A DNA stretch of 46,149 nucleotides from Streptomyces cellostaticus. GTDB lineage: Bacteria; Actinomycetota; Actinomycetes; Streptomycetales; Streptomycetaceae. The translations under genes were made by a program, and so were the position numbers. This document shows positions 22,461 to 29,727 of the stretch, piece after piece; position 1 is the stretch's first letter; every line of letters starts with the position of its first letter. The stretch lies in the NCBI RefSeq assembly GCF_023630175.1, contig NZ_JALLIN010000055.1, forward strand, positions 1 to 46,149, given 5' to 3'. The notes under the pieces are model-generated. The model did not search any database and was not told the DNA's origin. It was given only the letters and a program-made list of their open reading frames with translations.

Positions 22461-23282
22461 CTAGAAGAAGCGCGGATCGTCGAAGACGCCGGACGCGACG
22501 AGATAGACGTAGAAGTCGGCGAGCGCCACGCTCACCAGGGACGCCCAGGCGAGCAGCATGTGATGGGCGTTCAGCCGCCCGACGAACTGCCAGGCGCGGT
22601 AGCGGACGGGATGCCGGGAGAAGTGCCGGAGCTTGCCGCCGACGATGTGCCGGCAGGAGTGGCAGGAGATCGTGTACGCCCAGATCAGCACGATGTTGGC
22701 CAGGAACACCAGGGTGCCCAGGCCCATGTGGCCCCAGTGGTAGTACGGGTCCCGGAAGGCCAGCACGGTGTCGTAGGTGAGCACGCCGGCGACCAGCAGG
22801 GCGGCGTAGAAGAAGTAGCGGTGGACGTTCTGCAGGATCAGTGGGAAGCGGGTCTCGCCGGTGTACCCGCGGTGCGGCTCGGCCACCGCGCAGGCGGGCG
22901 GGGACGCCCAGAAGCTGCGGTAGTACGCCTTGCGGTAGTAGTAGCAGGTCAGGCGGAAGCCGAGAGGGAAGATCAGGATGATGATCGCCGGGGAGAGTGC
23001 CCACCAGCTCCCGAAGACCTCCGCGTTCGGCCCGGCGCGCATGGTGCGGCAGTTCTCCGCCAGGCAGGGCGAGTAGAACGGGGAGACGTACGGCGCCGCG
23101 TAGTAGTGCGCGTTGGAGAACGCCCGCCAGGTCGAGTAGACGACGAAGGCGAGCAGACCGGCCGCGGTGACGGCGGGTGCCAGCCACCAGCGGTCGGTCC
23201 GCAGATGCGGCGCGGCGATCGCGGCGCGCGTACGGCCGCGTACGCCACCGCTGTCCGGTTGGGATTCCGTACCAGTAGCCAA
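22461..23282 (-). CDS. sdhC: Succinate dehydrogenase membrane-anchor subunit, Sdh1 type
   Basis: The 273-residue subunit has about five membrane segments: WWLAPAVTAAGLLAFVVYS (32-50), WWALSPAIIILIFPLGF (93-109), FFYAALLVAGVLTYDTVLAF (157-176), GLGTLVFLANIVLIWAYTIS (187-206) and MLLAWASLVSVALADFYVYLV (242-262). After the fourth, CHSCRH (C207, H208, C210, H212) gives a CHxCxH motif that could hold a metal cluster. Mycobacterial Sdh1 is reported to carry a membrane-embedded Rieske-type cluster, which this motif may match. No ATG fits; TTG at 23282 follows GGAG and gives a natural N terminus. It transfers electrons to menaquinone in this class. Confidence 0.85.
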   Translation of the reverse strand: MATGTESQPDSGGVRGRTRAAIAAPHLRTDRWWLAPAVTAAGLLAFVVYSTWRAFSNAHYYAAPYVSPFYSPCLAENCRTMRAGPNAEVFGSWWALSPAIIILIFPLGFRLTCYYYRKAYYRSFWASPPACAVAEPHRGYTGETRFPLILQNVHRYFFYAALLVAGVLTYDTVLAFRDPYYHWGHMGLGTLVFLANIVLIWAYTISCHSCRHIVGGKLRHFSRHPVRYRAWQFVGRLNAHHMLLAWASLVSVALADFYVYLVASGVFDDPRFF

Positions 23283-23307
23283 GACGGGACTCCGGTCGGT
23301 TCGGGGT

Positions 23308-23598
23308 TCAGGGAGCGTGCCGGTCGCGGGCGCCCAGACCCTCGTCGTCCGAGTCCGTCCACAGGCTGATGTCGTACGGGGTGTCGGAGATGGTGACGAG
23401 GTCGGGCCGGTTCGGGGCCGACGGGTGGTCCACCGCCTCGCGCAGCAGCCGCAGGCTGTCACGCAGATGGTCGGCGTCCATCCGGACCCGGCGCATCTCC
23501 AGGCCACCGCTGCCGAGCTGCTGCTCCAGGCGTCCGACGGACCGGTGCAGGTCGTCGAGGCAGCGCTGGACGGTTGTCAGTTCGTCGTGCACGGACAT
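23308..23598 (-). CDS. Small coiled-coil protein leading the sdh operon
   Basis: The 96-residue protein starts MSVHDELTTVQRCLDDLHRS VGRLEQQLGSGGLEMRRVRMDADHLRDSLRLLREAVDH, a strong heptad coiled coil for about 55 residues, followed by an acidic tail LVTISDTPYDISLWTDSDDEGLG. It has no membrane segment. It precedes sdhC by 25 bases on the same strand and is very likely co-transcribed. A regulatory or assembly role for the dehydrogenase is possible but unproven. GAGGG precedes the ATG. Confidence 0.8.
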   Translation of the reverse strand: MSVHDELTTVQRCLDDLHRSVGRLEQQLGSGGLEMRRVRMDADHLRDSLRLLREAVDHPSAPNRPDLVTISDTPYDISLWTDSDDEGLGARDRHAP

Positions 23599-23884
23599 GA
23601 CTTGCCCTCACTTCCGCGGGTCTGCGGGCCTTGGGCGGCGACGTTCATGCGCCTTGGAGTGTTGCGCGTCACGCCTGGTGCTGTGAAGAGATGTGCACCG
23701 ATTGGCCGAGGCCTGTGGACGCCCATTCGGTGTGTTGCGCCGCACGGGTGGGGTTCGTGCCCGTCGCCGCCGTGTCGCCCGCTGCTGCCGGATCCTTTCC
23801 TCTTCAGTGGGTGCATAGATCTGATCAGCTCCATATACCGCCAAAAGTGATCATAACGCCCGCGGCTTCCTGGAGGTAGCAGAG
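23599..23884. promoter_or_regulatory. Divergent regulatory region between sdh operon and orphan binding-protein gene
   Basis: This 286-base region holds AT-rich elements at its right end: a perfect palindrome CTGATCAG (23821-23828), and AGTGATCATAAC (23846-23857), which on the minus strand reads GTTATGATCACT with TATGAT as a good -10 for the sdh operon (leader about 245 bases). The same 12-mer recurs at 43681-43692. GGAGGTAG at 23873-23880 is the ribosome binding site of the plus-strand gene. Confidence 0.5.
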
Positions 23885-26056
23885 ATGTCCCACCACTGCG
23901 TCGGCCTGCGCGCGGTCCTGCGCCCGGCCGCCTTCCTCACCGCGGGCGCCCTAGCGGTGCCGCTCCTGGCCGGCTGCGGTTCGGACGAGGAGGCGAGCCG
24001 CCCCCTGGCCGGGCAGGACATCGGCCTGGTCGCCCGTGACAAGGTCACCGAGGGCGGCACGCTGAAATGGGCCGTGGACGCCGTACCGGAGACCCTGAAC
24101 GCCTACCAGGCCGACGCCGACGCGGGCACCACGCGCGTCGCGCAGGCGGTGCTGCCGTCGATGTTCCGGACCGACGCGAACGGCCGGCCGGAGGCGAACC
24201 CCGCCTATCTGGAGTCAGCCAAGGTCATCGAGACCGAGCCGCGCCAGGTCGTGCTGTACAAGCTGAACCAGCAGGCGGTGTGGAGCGACGGCCGGGAGAT
24301 CGGTGCCGCCGACTTCGCGGCCCAGTGGCGCGCCCTGTCCGGCAAGGACAGCGCCTACTGGACCGCCCGCAACGCCGGCTACGACCGCATCGAGAAGATC
24401 GAGCGCGGCTCCGGCGACCTCCAGGTCCGGGTCACCTTCTCCCGCCCCTACGCCGACTGGAAGTCGCTGTTCTCCCCGCTGTACCCGAAGGACGTCACGG
24501 GCACCCCGGACGCCTTCAACGACGGGGCGCGCCGGAAGCTGGACGTCACCGCGGGCCCCTTCAAGGTGGAGAAGGTCGACACTGCCCAGAAGGACGTCGT
24601 CCTCACCCGCAACCCGCGCTGGTGGGGCAGCCCCGCGAAGCTGAACGAGCTCGTGCTGCACGCGGTGGACCGCGACAAGCGGGCGTCGGCGCTCGCCGAC
24701 GGGACCGTGCAGATCGCCGACATCGACGCCGCCGACGCCGCGCGGATCAAGGCGGCCTCCGGCTCGGGCGGCTCCCCGCTGCAGGGCGGCGGCAAGACCT
24801 CCGCCAGCAAGCTGCGGTCCTGGGCGCTGGCGCACGGCTTCGACGCCGAGCAGGTGAAGGTCGGCAGGAAGAAGCTGCGCAAGGCGATCACCCGGTACCT
24901 GGAGCAGCAGGAGGAACTGCGCGCCTTCGGCGTCCGCAAGTCGCTGGAGCCCGCGTACACCCAGCTCGCCCTCAACGGTGCCGGGGGCACGCTCGGCGAC
25001 GAGCGGGTCCGCCGGGCCGTCGCGCGGGCCCTGGACCGCGAGGAGCTCGCCAAGGTCGTGCTGACCCCGCTCGGCCTGCCGGCCGTGCCGGTCGGCAGCC
25101 ACCTCGCCCTGTCCGGGCAGGACGCCTACGCCGACGGCAGCGGTGCGCTGGGCGGTCCGGACGTCAAGGAGGCGCAGGCGCTGCTCGCGGAGGCCGGCTG
25201 GGTGGCCGGCGGACCGGTGAAGGAGCAGAAGCCGGCCGAGAAGGCGGCCGGCGCCGAGCACGGCAAGGGCGACGAGGAGAAGAAGTCCGACGGCGGCAAG
25301 GACGGCGAGTACATCGTCGGCGAGGACGACAAGGCCAAGCGGCAGGAGCCGGCCGAGGAGCGGCGGGAGAAGGGCGACGAGGGCGGCAAGCACCTCGCCC
25401 GGGACGGCCGGCAGTACACCGGCGGCGCGCCGGGCGCCTACGCCCCGCAGGGCACCGCCGCCCCGGCCGGCACCGCGACCGCGCCGCTGGCCAAGGACGG
25501 CAAGGCGCTCGACCTGCGATTCGTGCTTCCCTCCGGGCCGGGGTCGCAGACGCTCGACACCGTCGCCGCCCGGATCTCGGCGATGCTGGCGAAGGTCGGC
25601 ATCGGTACGACGATCACCAAGGTCTCGGACGAGAGCTACTTCAAGGACCACATCGCCTCCGGCGACTACGACCTCGCCCTGTACTCGTGGCCGTCCTCCG
25701 CCTTCCCCGCCACCGACGCCCGGCCGATCTACGGCAAGCCGATCCCGGCCGCCGACGGCTCGGTCAACATCGAGCAGAACTACACCCGGGTCGGCACCGA
25801 CCAGGTCGACCAGCTCTTCGACCAGGCCGCGGCGACGCTGGACGAGGACGAGGCGCGCGACCTGATCCGCAAGGCGGACTCCCGCATCTGGGCCGCGGCC
25901 GCCTCCATCCCCCTCTTCCAGCGGCCCGAACTGGTCGGCGTGCGCAAGGACGTGGTCAACGCGGGCGCGTTCGGTTTCCGGACGCCGGTCTACGAGGACA
26001 TGGGCTTCCTGAAGAAGGGGGCGAAGATCGCCCCAGGCCCGACCGCCTCGAAGTGA
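23885..26056 (+). CDS. Orphan solute-binding lipoprotein of ABC transporter family 5, with charged insertion
   Basis: The 723-residue lipoprotein has a signal peptide ending LLAGC (lipidated Cys31) and the SBP_bac_5 peptide-binding fold: GGTLKWAVDAVPETLNAYQADADAG, then QAVWSDGREIGAADFAAQWRAL, GPFKVEKVDTAQKDVVLTRNPRWW, and LALNGAGGTLGDERVRRAVARALDREELAKV. The second lobe resumes at LDLRFVLPSGPGSQTLDTVAARISAML. Between the lobes, about residues 445-522 form a Lys/Glu/Gly-rich low-complexity insertion unlike typical members, raising length from about 550 to 723. No permease or ATPase is adjacent, so it may serve the nearby bldK permease or act as a receptor. Strong GGAGGTAG ribosome binding site. 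Confidence 0.85.
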   Translation: MSHHCVGLRAVLRPAAFLTAGALAVPLLAGCGSDEEASRPLAGQDIGLVARDKVTEGGTLKWAVDAVPETLNAYQADADAGTTRVAQAVLPSMFRTDANGRPEANPAYLESAKVIETEPRQVVLYKLNQQAVWSDGREIGAADFAAQWRALSGKDSAYWTARNAGYDRIEKIERGSGDLQVRVTFSRPYADWKSLFSPLYPKDVTGTPDAFNDGARRKLDVTAGPFKVEKVDTAQKDVVLTRNPRWWGSPAKLNELVLHAVDRDKRASALADGTVQIADIDAADAARIKAASGSGGSPLQGGGKTSASKLRSWALAHGFDAEQVKVGRKKLRKAITRYLEQQEELRAFGVRKSLEPAYTQLALNGAGGTLGDERVRRAVARALDREELAKVVLTPLGLPAVPVGSHLALSGQDAYADGSGALGGPDVKEAQALLAEAGWVAGGPVKEQKPAEKAAGAEHGKGDEEKKSDGGKDGEYIVGEDDKAKRQEPAEERREKGDEGGKHLARDGRQYTGGAPGAYAPQGTAAPAGTATAPLAKDGKALDLRFVLPSGPGSQTLDTVAARISAMLAKVGIGTTITKVSDESYFKDHIASGDYDLALYSWPSSAFPATDARPIYGKPIPAADGSVNIEQNYTRVGTDQVDQLFDQAAATLDEDEARDLIRKADSRIWAAAASIPLFQRPELVGVRKDVVNAGAFGFRTPVYEDMGFLKKGAKIAPGPTASK

Positions 26057-26129
26057 GGCCCGGCCCGTCCGGCGGGTGAACCGGAGTCCGTCCGGAAGGT
26101 GGGGCCGAGACGTCCGGCACCCGGCCTAT

Positions 26130-26163
26130 GTGGCCCTGCGGAGGCCGTCACCCGCAGGGCCAC
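26130..26163 (+). terminator. Perfect 12-bp terminator hairpin after the orphan binding-protein gene
   Basis: GTGGCCCTGCGG (26130-26141) pairs with CCGCAGGGCCAC (26152-26163) around a 10-base loop. It separates the lipoprotein gene from typA. Confidence 0.65.
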
Positions 26164-26164
26164 G

Positions 26165-26170
26165 TACCAT
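26165..26170 (+). promoter_or_regulatory. Probable -10 of typA
   Basis: TACCAT lies directly beyond the preceding terminator and would give a leader of about 90 bases before the typA start. Confidence 0.35.
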
Positions 26171-26265
26171 GGGGTGAGGCCGTGGCGTGTCCAGCCCGGC
26201 AGGGCCCGCGCATCAGCAAGACGTCCGCGCAGGGCCGTCCTCATACTCCGGGAGAACGCCGCAAT

Positions 26266-28173
26266 ATGGCCACGCGCCACGACATCCGCAACGTCGCCAT
26301 CGTCGCCCACGTCGACCACGGCAAGACCACCATCGTCGACGGCATGCTGAAGCAGGCCGGCGCGTTCGCCGCCCACCAGCTCGACCAGGTGGACGACCGG
26401 GTCATGGACTCGAACGACCTGGAGCGTGAGAAGGGCATCACGATCCTCGCCAAGAACACGGCGGTCAGGTACCACCCCAAGGACGGCGGGGACCCGATCA
26501 CCATCAACATCATCGACACCCCCGGCCACGCCGACTTCGGTGGTGAGGTCGAGCGCGGCCTGTCGATGGTCGACGGCGTGGTGCTTCTGGTCGACGCCTC
26601 CGAGGGCCCGCTGCCGCAGACCCGCTTCGTCCTGCGCAAGGCCCTCCAGCAGCGCCTGCCCGTCATCCTGTGCATCAACAAGACGGACCGCCCGGACTCC
26701 CGGATCGACGAGGTCGTCAACGAGACGTACGACCTGTTCCTGGACCTGGACGCGGACGAGGACCAGATCGAGTTCCCGATCGTCTACGCCTGCGGCCGCG
26801 ACGGCGTCGCCTCGCTGACCAAGCCGGACGACGGCACGGTCCCGGCCGACAGCGACAGCCTGGAGCCGTTCTTCTCCACCATCCTGGAGCACATCCCGGC
26901 CCCGACCTTCGACGAGGCCGCCCCGCTCCAGGCCCACGTCACCAACCTCGACGCCGACAACTTCCTCGGCCGCATCGCGCTGCTCCGCGTCGAGCAGGGT
27001 GAGCTGCGCAAGGGCCAGACGGTCGCGTGGATCAAGCGTGACGGGTCCGTAAGCAACGTCCGCATCTCCGAGCTGATGATGACCGAGGCGCTCACCCGCA
27101 AGCCGGCGGAGATGGCCGGCCCCGGTGACATCTGCGCCGTCGCCGGCATCCCGGACATCATGATCGGTGAGACCCTCGCCGACACCGAGAACCCGATCCC
27201 GCTCCCGCTGATCACGGTCGACGAGCCCGCGATCTCCATGGTCATCGGTACGAACACCTCGCCGCTGGTCGGCCGTGGCGGCACCGGCAAGGGCGCCGAC
27301 GCGAAGTCGGCCGTCAAGGACCGCAAGGTCACCGCCCGCCAGGTCAAGGACCGCCTCGACCGCGAGCTGATCGGCAACGTCTCGCTGCGCGTCCTGGAGA
27401 CCGAGCGTCCGGACGCCTGGGAGGTTCAGGGCCGCGGTGAGCTGGCGCTCGCCATCCTGGTCGAGCAGATGCGCCGCGAGGGCTTCGAGCTGACCATCGG
27501 CAAGCCCCAGGTCGTCACCAAGGAGGTCGACGGCAAGGTCTACGAGCCGGTCGAGCGCATGACCATCGACGTGCCCGAGGAGCACATGGGTGCCGTCACC
27601 CAGCTCATGGGCGTCCGCAAGGGCCGGATGGACAACATGTCCAACCACGGCTCGGGCTGGGTCCGCATGGAGTTCGTGGTGCCCTCGCGCGGTCTCATCG
27701 GCTTCCGTACCGAGTTCCTGACCCAGACCCGCGGCACCGGCATCGGCCACTCCATCCACGAGGGCCACGAGCCCTGGTTCGGCACGCTGCAGACCCGCAA
27801 CAACGGCTCGCTGGTCGCCGACCGGGCCGGTGCCGTCACCGCCTTCGCGATGACGAACCTGCAGGAGCGCGGCGTGCTGTTCGTGGAGCCCGGCACCGAG
27901 GTGTACGAGGGCATGATCGTCGGCGAGAACTCCCGCTCCGACGACATGGACGTCAACATCACCAAGGAGAAGAAGCTCACCAACATGCGGTCCTCGACGG
28001 CCGACGTGGCCGAGTCGATCGTGCCGCCGCGCAAGCTGTCGCTGGAGCAGTCCCTGGAGTTCTGCCGCGACGACGAGTGCGTCGAGGTGACCCCGGAGGC
28101 GGTTCGCATCCGCAAGGTGAACCTGGACGCCCGCGAGCGCGCCCGCGCCGCGAGCCGCGCCAAGCACGGCTGA
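26266..28173 (+). CDS. typA: Translational GTPase TypA/BipA
   Basis: The 635-residue ribosome-binding GTPase resembles elongation factor G and acts in ribosome assembly and stress adaptation. The P-loop AHVDHGKTTIVDGML begins at about residue 12. The switch I region LEREKGITILAKNTAV, the G3 motif IIDTPGHADFGGEVERGLSMVDGV, and the G4 motif CINKTDRPDSRI are intact. EF-G-like domains follow (VTNLDADNFLGRIALLRVEQGELRKG; GRGELALAILVEQMRREGFEL), and the TypA-specific C-terminal domain includes MRSSTADVAESIVPPRKLSLEQSLEF. The ATG at 26266 follows GGGAGAA; upstream frame to 26128 is non-coding leader. A strong terminator follows. Confidence 0.96.
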   Translation: MATRHDIRNVAIVAHVDHGKTTIVDGMLKQAGAFAAHQLDQVDDRVMDSNDLEREKGITILAKNTAVRYHPKDGGDPITINIIDTPGHADFGGEVERGLSMVDGVVLLVDASEGPLPQTRFVLRKALQQRLPVILCINKTDRPDSRIDEVVNETYDLFLDLDADEDQIEFPIVYACGRDGVASLTKPDDGTVPADSDSLEPFFSTILEHIPAPTFDEAAPLQAHVTNLDADNFLGRIALLRVEQGELRKGQTVAWIKRDGSVSNVRISELMMTEALTRKPAEMAGPGDICAVAGIPDIMIGETLADTENPIPLPLITVDEPAISMVIGTNTSPLVGRGGTGKGADAKSAVKDRKVTARQVKDRLDRELIGNVSLRVLETERPDAWEVQGRGELALAILVEQMRREGFELTIGKPQVVTKEVDGKVYEPVERMTIDVPEEHMGAVTQLMGVRKGRMDNMSNHGSGWVRMEFVVPSRGLIGFRTEFLTQTRGTGIGHSIHEGHEPWFGTLQTRNNGSLVADRAGAVTAFAMTNLQERGVLFVEPGTEVYEGMIVGENSRSDDMDVNITKEKKLTNMRSSTADVAESIVPPRKLSLEQSLEFCRDDECVEVTPEAVRIRKVNLDARERARAASRAKHG

Positions 28174-28197
28174 CGCCGGCGCCCCGAGCCCGCAGAA

Positions 28198-28227
28198 CCC
28201 GGCCCCCCGCCGCCAGGGGGGCCGGGC
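28198..28227 (+). terminator. Perfect 11-bp terminator of typA
   Basis: CCCGGCCCCCC (28198-28208) pairs with GGGGGGCCGGG (28216-28226) around a 7-base loop, then CTTT follows. It lies 25 bases after the typA stop codon. Confidence 0.75.
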
Positions 28228-28336
28228 TTTCGGCATGTATGTCCGGACTCGCGTGGATAGCGTCGCTCGTGACCGGTTCACCCGGACAGACGCCGGTACC
28301 GAGTGTTCGAATACCGGGGACAGGCGCGTCAAGTTT

Positions 28337-28372
28337 CGGACATGTAACGAAAAAAAAGTAACGCGCTGTCCG
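28337..28372. promoter_or_regulatory. Symmetric element around an A8 tract upstream of bldK
   Basis: CGGACA (28337-28342) and TGTCCG (28367-28372) form inverted ends around a core of GTAACG, eight A residues (28350-28357) and a second GTAACG. The A tract sits almost exactly at the centre, which would bend the DNA. It looks like a protein-binding site. Further TGTCCG/CGGACA copies occur at 28240 and 28283. Confidence 0.45.
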
Positions 28373-28386
28373 ATTTGCCGAGAACT

Positions 28387-28404
28387 CGCTTGAAGTGTCA
28401 AGCG
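28387..28404. promoter_or_regulatory. Inverted repeat in the bldK leader
   Basis: CGCTTGA (28387-28393) and TCAAGCG (28398-28404) are perfect 7-base arms around AGTG. It may be an operator or a small leader hairpin. Confidence 0.4.
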
Positions 28405-28449
28405 CGCACAGGTGTCGATCTCTGCAATTTTTGCTCAAAATATTGACGG

Positions 28450-28463
28450 TAGGGAGATCCCTA
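28450..28463. promoter_or_regulatory. Palindrome next to TTGACG upstream of bldK
   Basis: TAGGGAGATCCCTA is a perfect palindrome (6-base arms, GA centre). It directly follows TTGACG (28443-28448), a -35-like hexamer, so a bound protein could block that promoter. Confidence 0.4.
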
Positions 28464-28577
28464 TGTCTTCCGCCCTTGACGCGCGTTGAACGCATTGGCG
28501 AAAGTTCCCCCAAACCGCAGAACTCTCCGGTATCTGCGCTGCGCTCAGCTCTCCAACCCCCCGGGGGAAGAACTCAC

Positions 28578-29624
28578 ATGTCCAGTCCTGCCAAGGCTGA
28601 AGGCTCCGGGCCGTCGGTTGCCCTGGAGCCCGAACTCGAGCCGGTTCCTGAGCCCGCCAAGGGCGAGACCACGCTCGAGGGTCGCTCTCCCGGTCAGTTG
28701 ATGTGGCAGCGCTTCAAGCGTGACCGTACCGGTGTCGTCTGCGCGGCGACAGTGATTTTGTACTTCGTCATCGCGCTGGCCGCGCCCCTGCTGACGAAGC
28801 TCAGCGGCACGGACCCGTACACCCTGTACGGCCAGGACCCGACCTACCAGGACTCGCCGGTCCTCGACGACTTCGGCCTGCCGCTCGGCTACTTCGGCGG
28901 CCTGTCCGGCTCGCACTGGTTCGGCGTCGAGCCGCAGTACGGCCGCGACGTGTTCGCGATGCTGGTGTACGGCATGCGCACCTCGCTGTTCATGGCGGTG
29001 GGCATCACGGTCCTGATGATGGTGACGGGCATCGTCCTCGGTCTGATCGGCGGCTACTTCGGCGGCCGGACCGACTACTGGATCGGCCGCGTCACCGACT
29101 TCTTCCTCGCCTTCCCGCAGCAGCTCTTCTTCATCGCCTTCATGCCCGTGGTGACCGCGTTCTTCGTGGACCCGCGTGAGGAGACGCCCACGTACCTCCG
29201 TGCCGTGGCGATGCTCATCGTGCTCTGGCTCCTCGGCTGGATGGGCATGGCCCGTCTGGTGCGCTCGACCGTGCTGTCGCTGCGCGAGCGCGAGTTCGTG
29301 GAGGCCGCCAAGGTCTCCGGCGCCTCGCCCTGGCGGATCGTCCGCAAGGAGATCCTGCCGAACGTGGTGACGCCCATCCTGGTGCAGTTCACGTACACGC
29401 TGCCCAGCACCATCCTCACCATCGCGTTCCTGTCCTTCGCCGGTGTCGGCTTCGTCGAGCCGACACCGGACTGGGGAAGGCTGTTCGCCAACGGTGCCAA
29501 GTACACCGAGCAGGACCCGGCGTTCCTCTTCTTCCCCGGTCTCGCCTTGGTGATCTTCGTCCTTGCCTTCAACCTCCTCGGAGACTCGGTACGGGACGCT
29601 TTCGACCCCAAGTCCGGGCGGTAG
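28578..29624 (+). CDS. bldKA: Oligopeptide ABC transporter permease BldKA
   Basis: The 348-residue permease has an acidic cytoplasmic N terminus (about 45 residues), then a first membrane segment VVCAATVILYFVIALAAPLL, a periplasmic loop and the transport domain. That domain carries five further segments and the conserved ATPase-contact EAA loop EFVEAAKVSGASPWRIVRKEILPNVVTPI. It is a DppC/OppC-type subunit. Gene order permease, binding protein, permease, ATPase, ATPase is that of bldKA-E of S. coelicolor, which imports an extracellular signal peptide needed for aerial mycelium and has also been linked to siderophore use. GGGGAAG precedes the ATG at 28578. Confidence 0.85.
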   Translation: MSSPAKAEGSGPSVALEPELEPVPEPAKGETTLEGRSPGQLMWQRFKRDRTGVVCAATVILYFVIALAAPLLTKLSGTDPYTLYGQDPTYQDSPVLDDFGLPLGYFGGLSGSHWFGVEPQYGRDVFAMLVYGMRTSLFMAVGITVLMMVTGIVLGLIGGYFGGRTDYWIGRVTDFFLAFPQQLFFIAFMPVVTAFFVDPREETPTYLRAVAMLIVLWLLGWMGMARLVRSTVLSLREREFVEAAKVSGASPWRIVRKEILPNVVTPILVQFTYTLPSTILTIAFLSFAGVGFVEPTPDWGRLFANGAKYTEQDPAFLFFPGLALVIFVLAFNLLGDSVRDAFDPKSGR

Positions 29625-29727
29625 ATCGTCCGCTTGTGGGGGGATGACTGCCACCCCCGGAGTCGGCCTACCAGCCGCGTCAGGCAGTACTCATGGATAA
29701 CAACCGACAGGTAGGTGCATTCGCCTC

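Larger units (their letters stand above)
28174..28577. other. 404-base non-coding region between typA and bldK
   Basis: It starts with the typA terminator and then becomes the AT-richest stretch in the window. It contains no convincing gene, but has several repeat elements recorded separately: CGGACA/TGTCCG half-sites, GTAACG direct repeats flanking an A8 tract, an inverted repeat at 28387-28404 and a palindrome at 28450-28463. The frame is open in phase with bldKA from 28395, but this appears accidental. The bldK promoter should lie here; I could not assign one securely. Confidence 0.6.

Noticed and set aside
23577..23844. Two minus-strand frames in the sdh divergent region
   Set aside because: Weak third-position GC bias, no family resemblance and no fitting ribosome binding site; treated as leader DNA of the sdh operon.
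28395..28577. N-terminal extension of BldKA in an open in-phase frame
   Set aside because: The ATG at 28578 has a good ribosome binding site, and the extension covers AT-rich regulatory DNA with repeats and non-coding composition.
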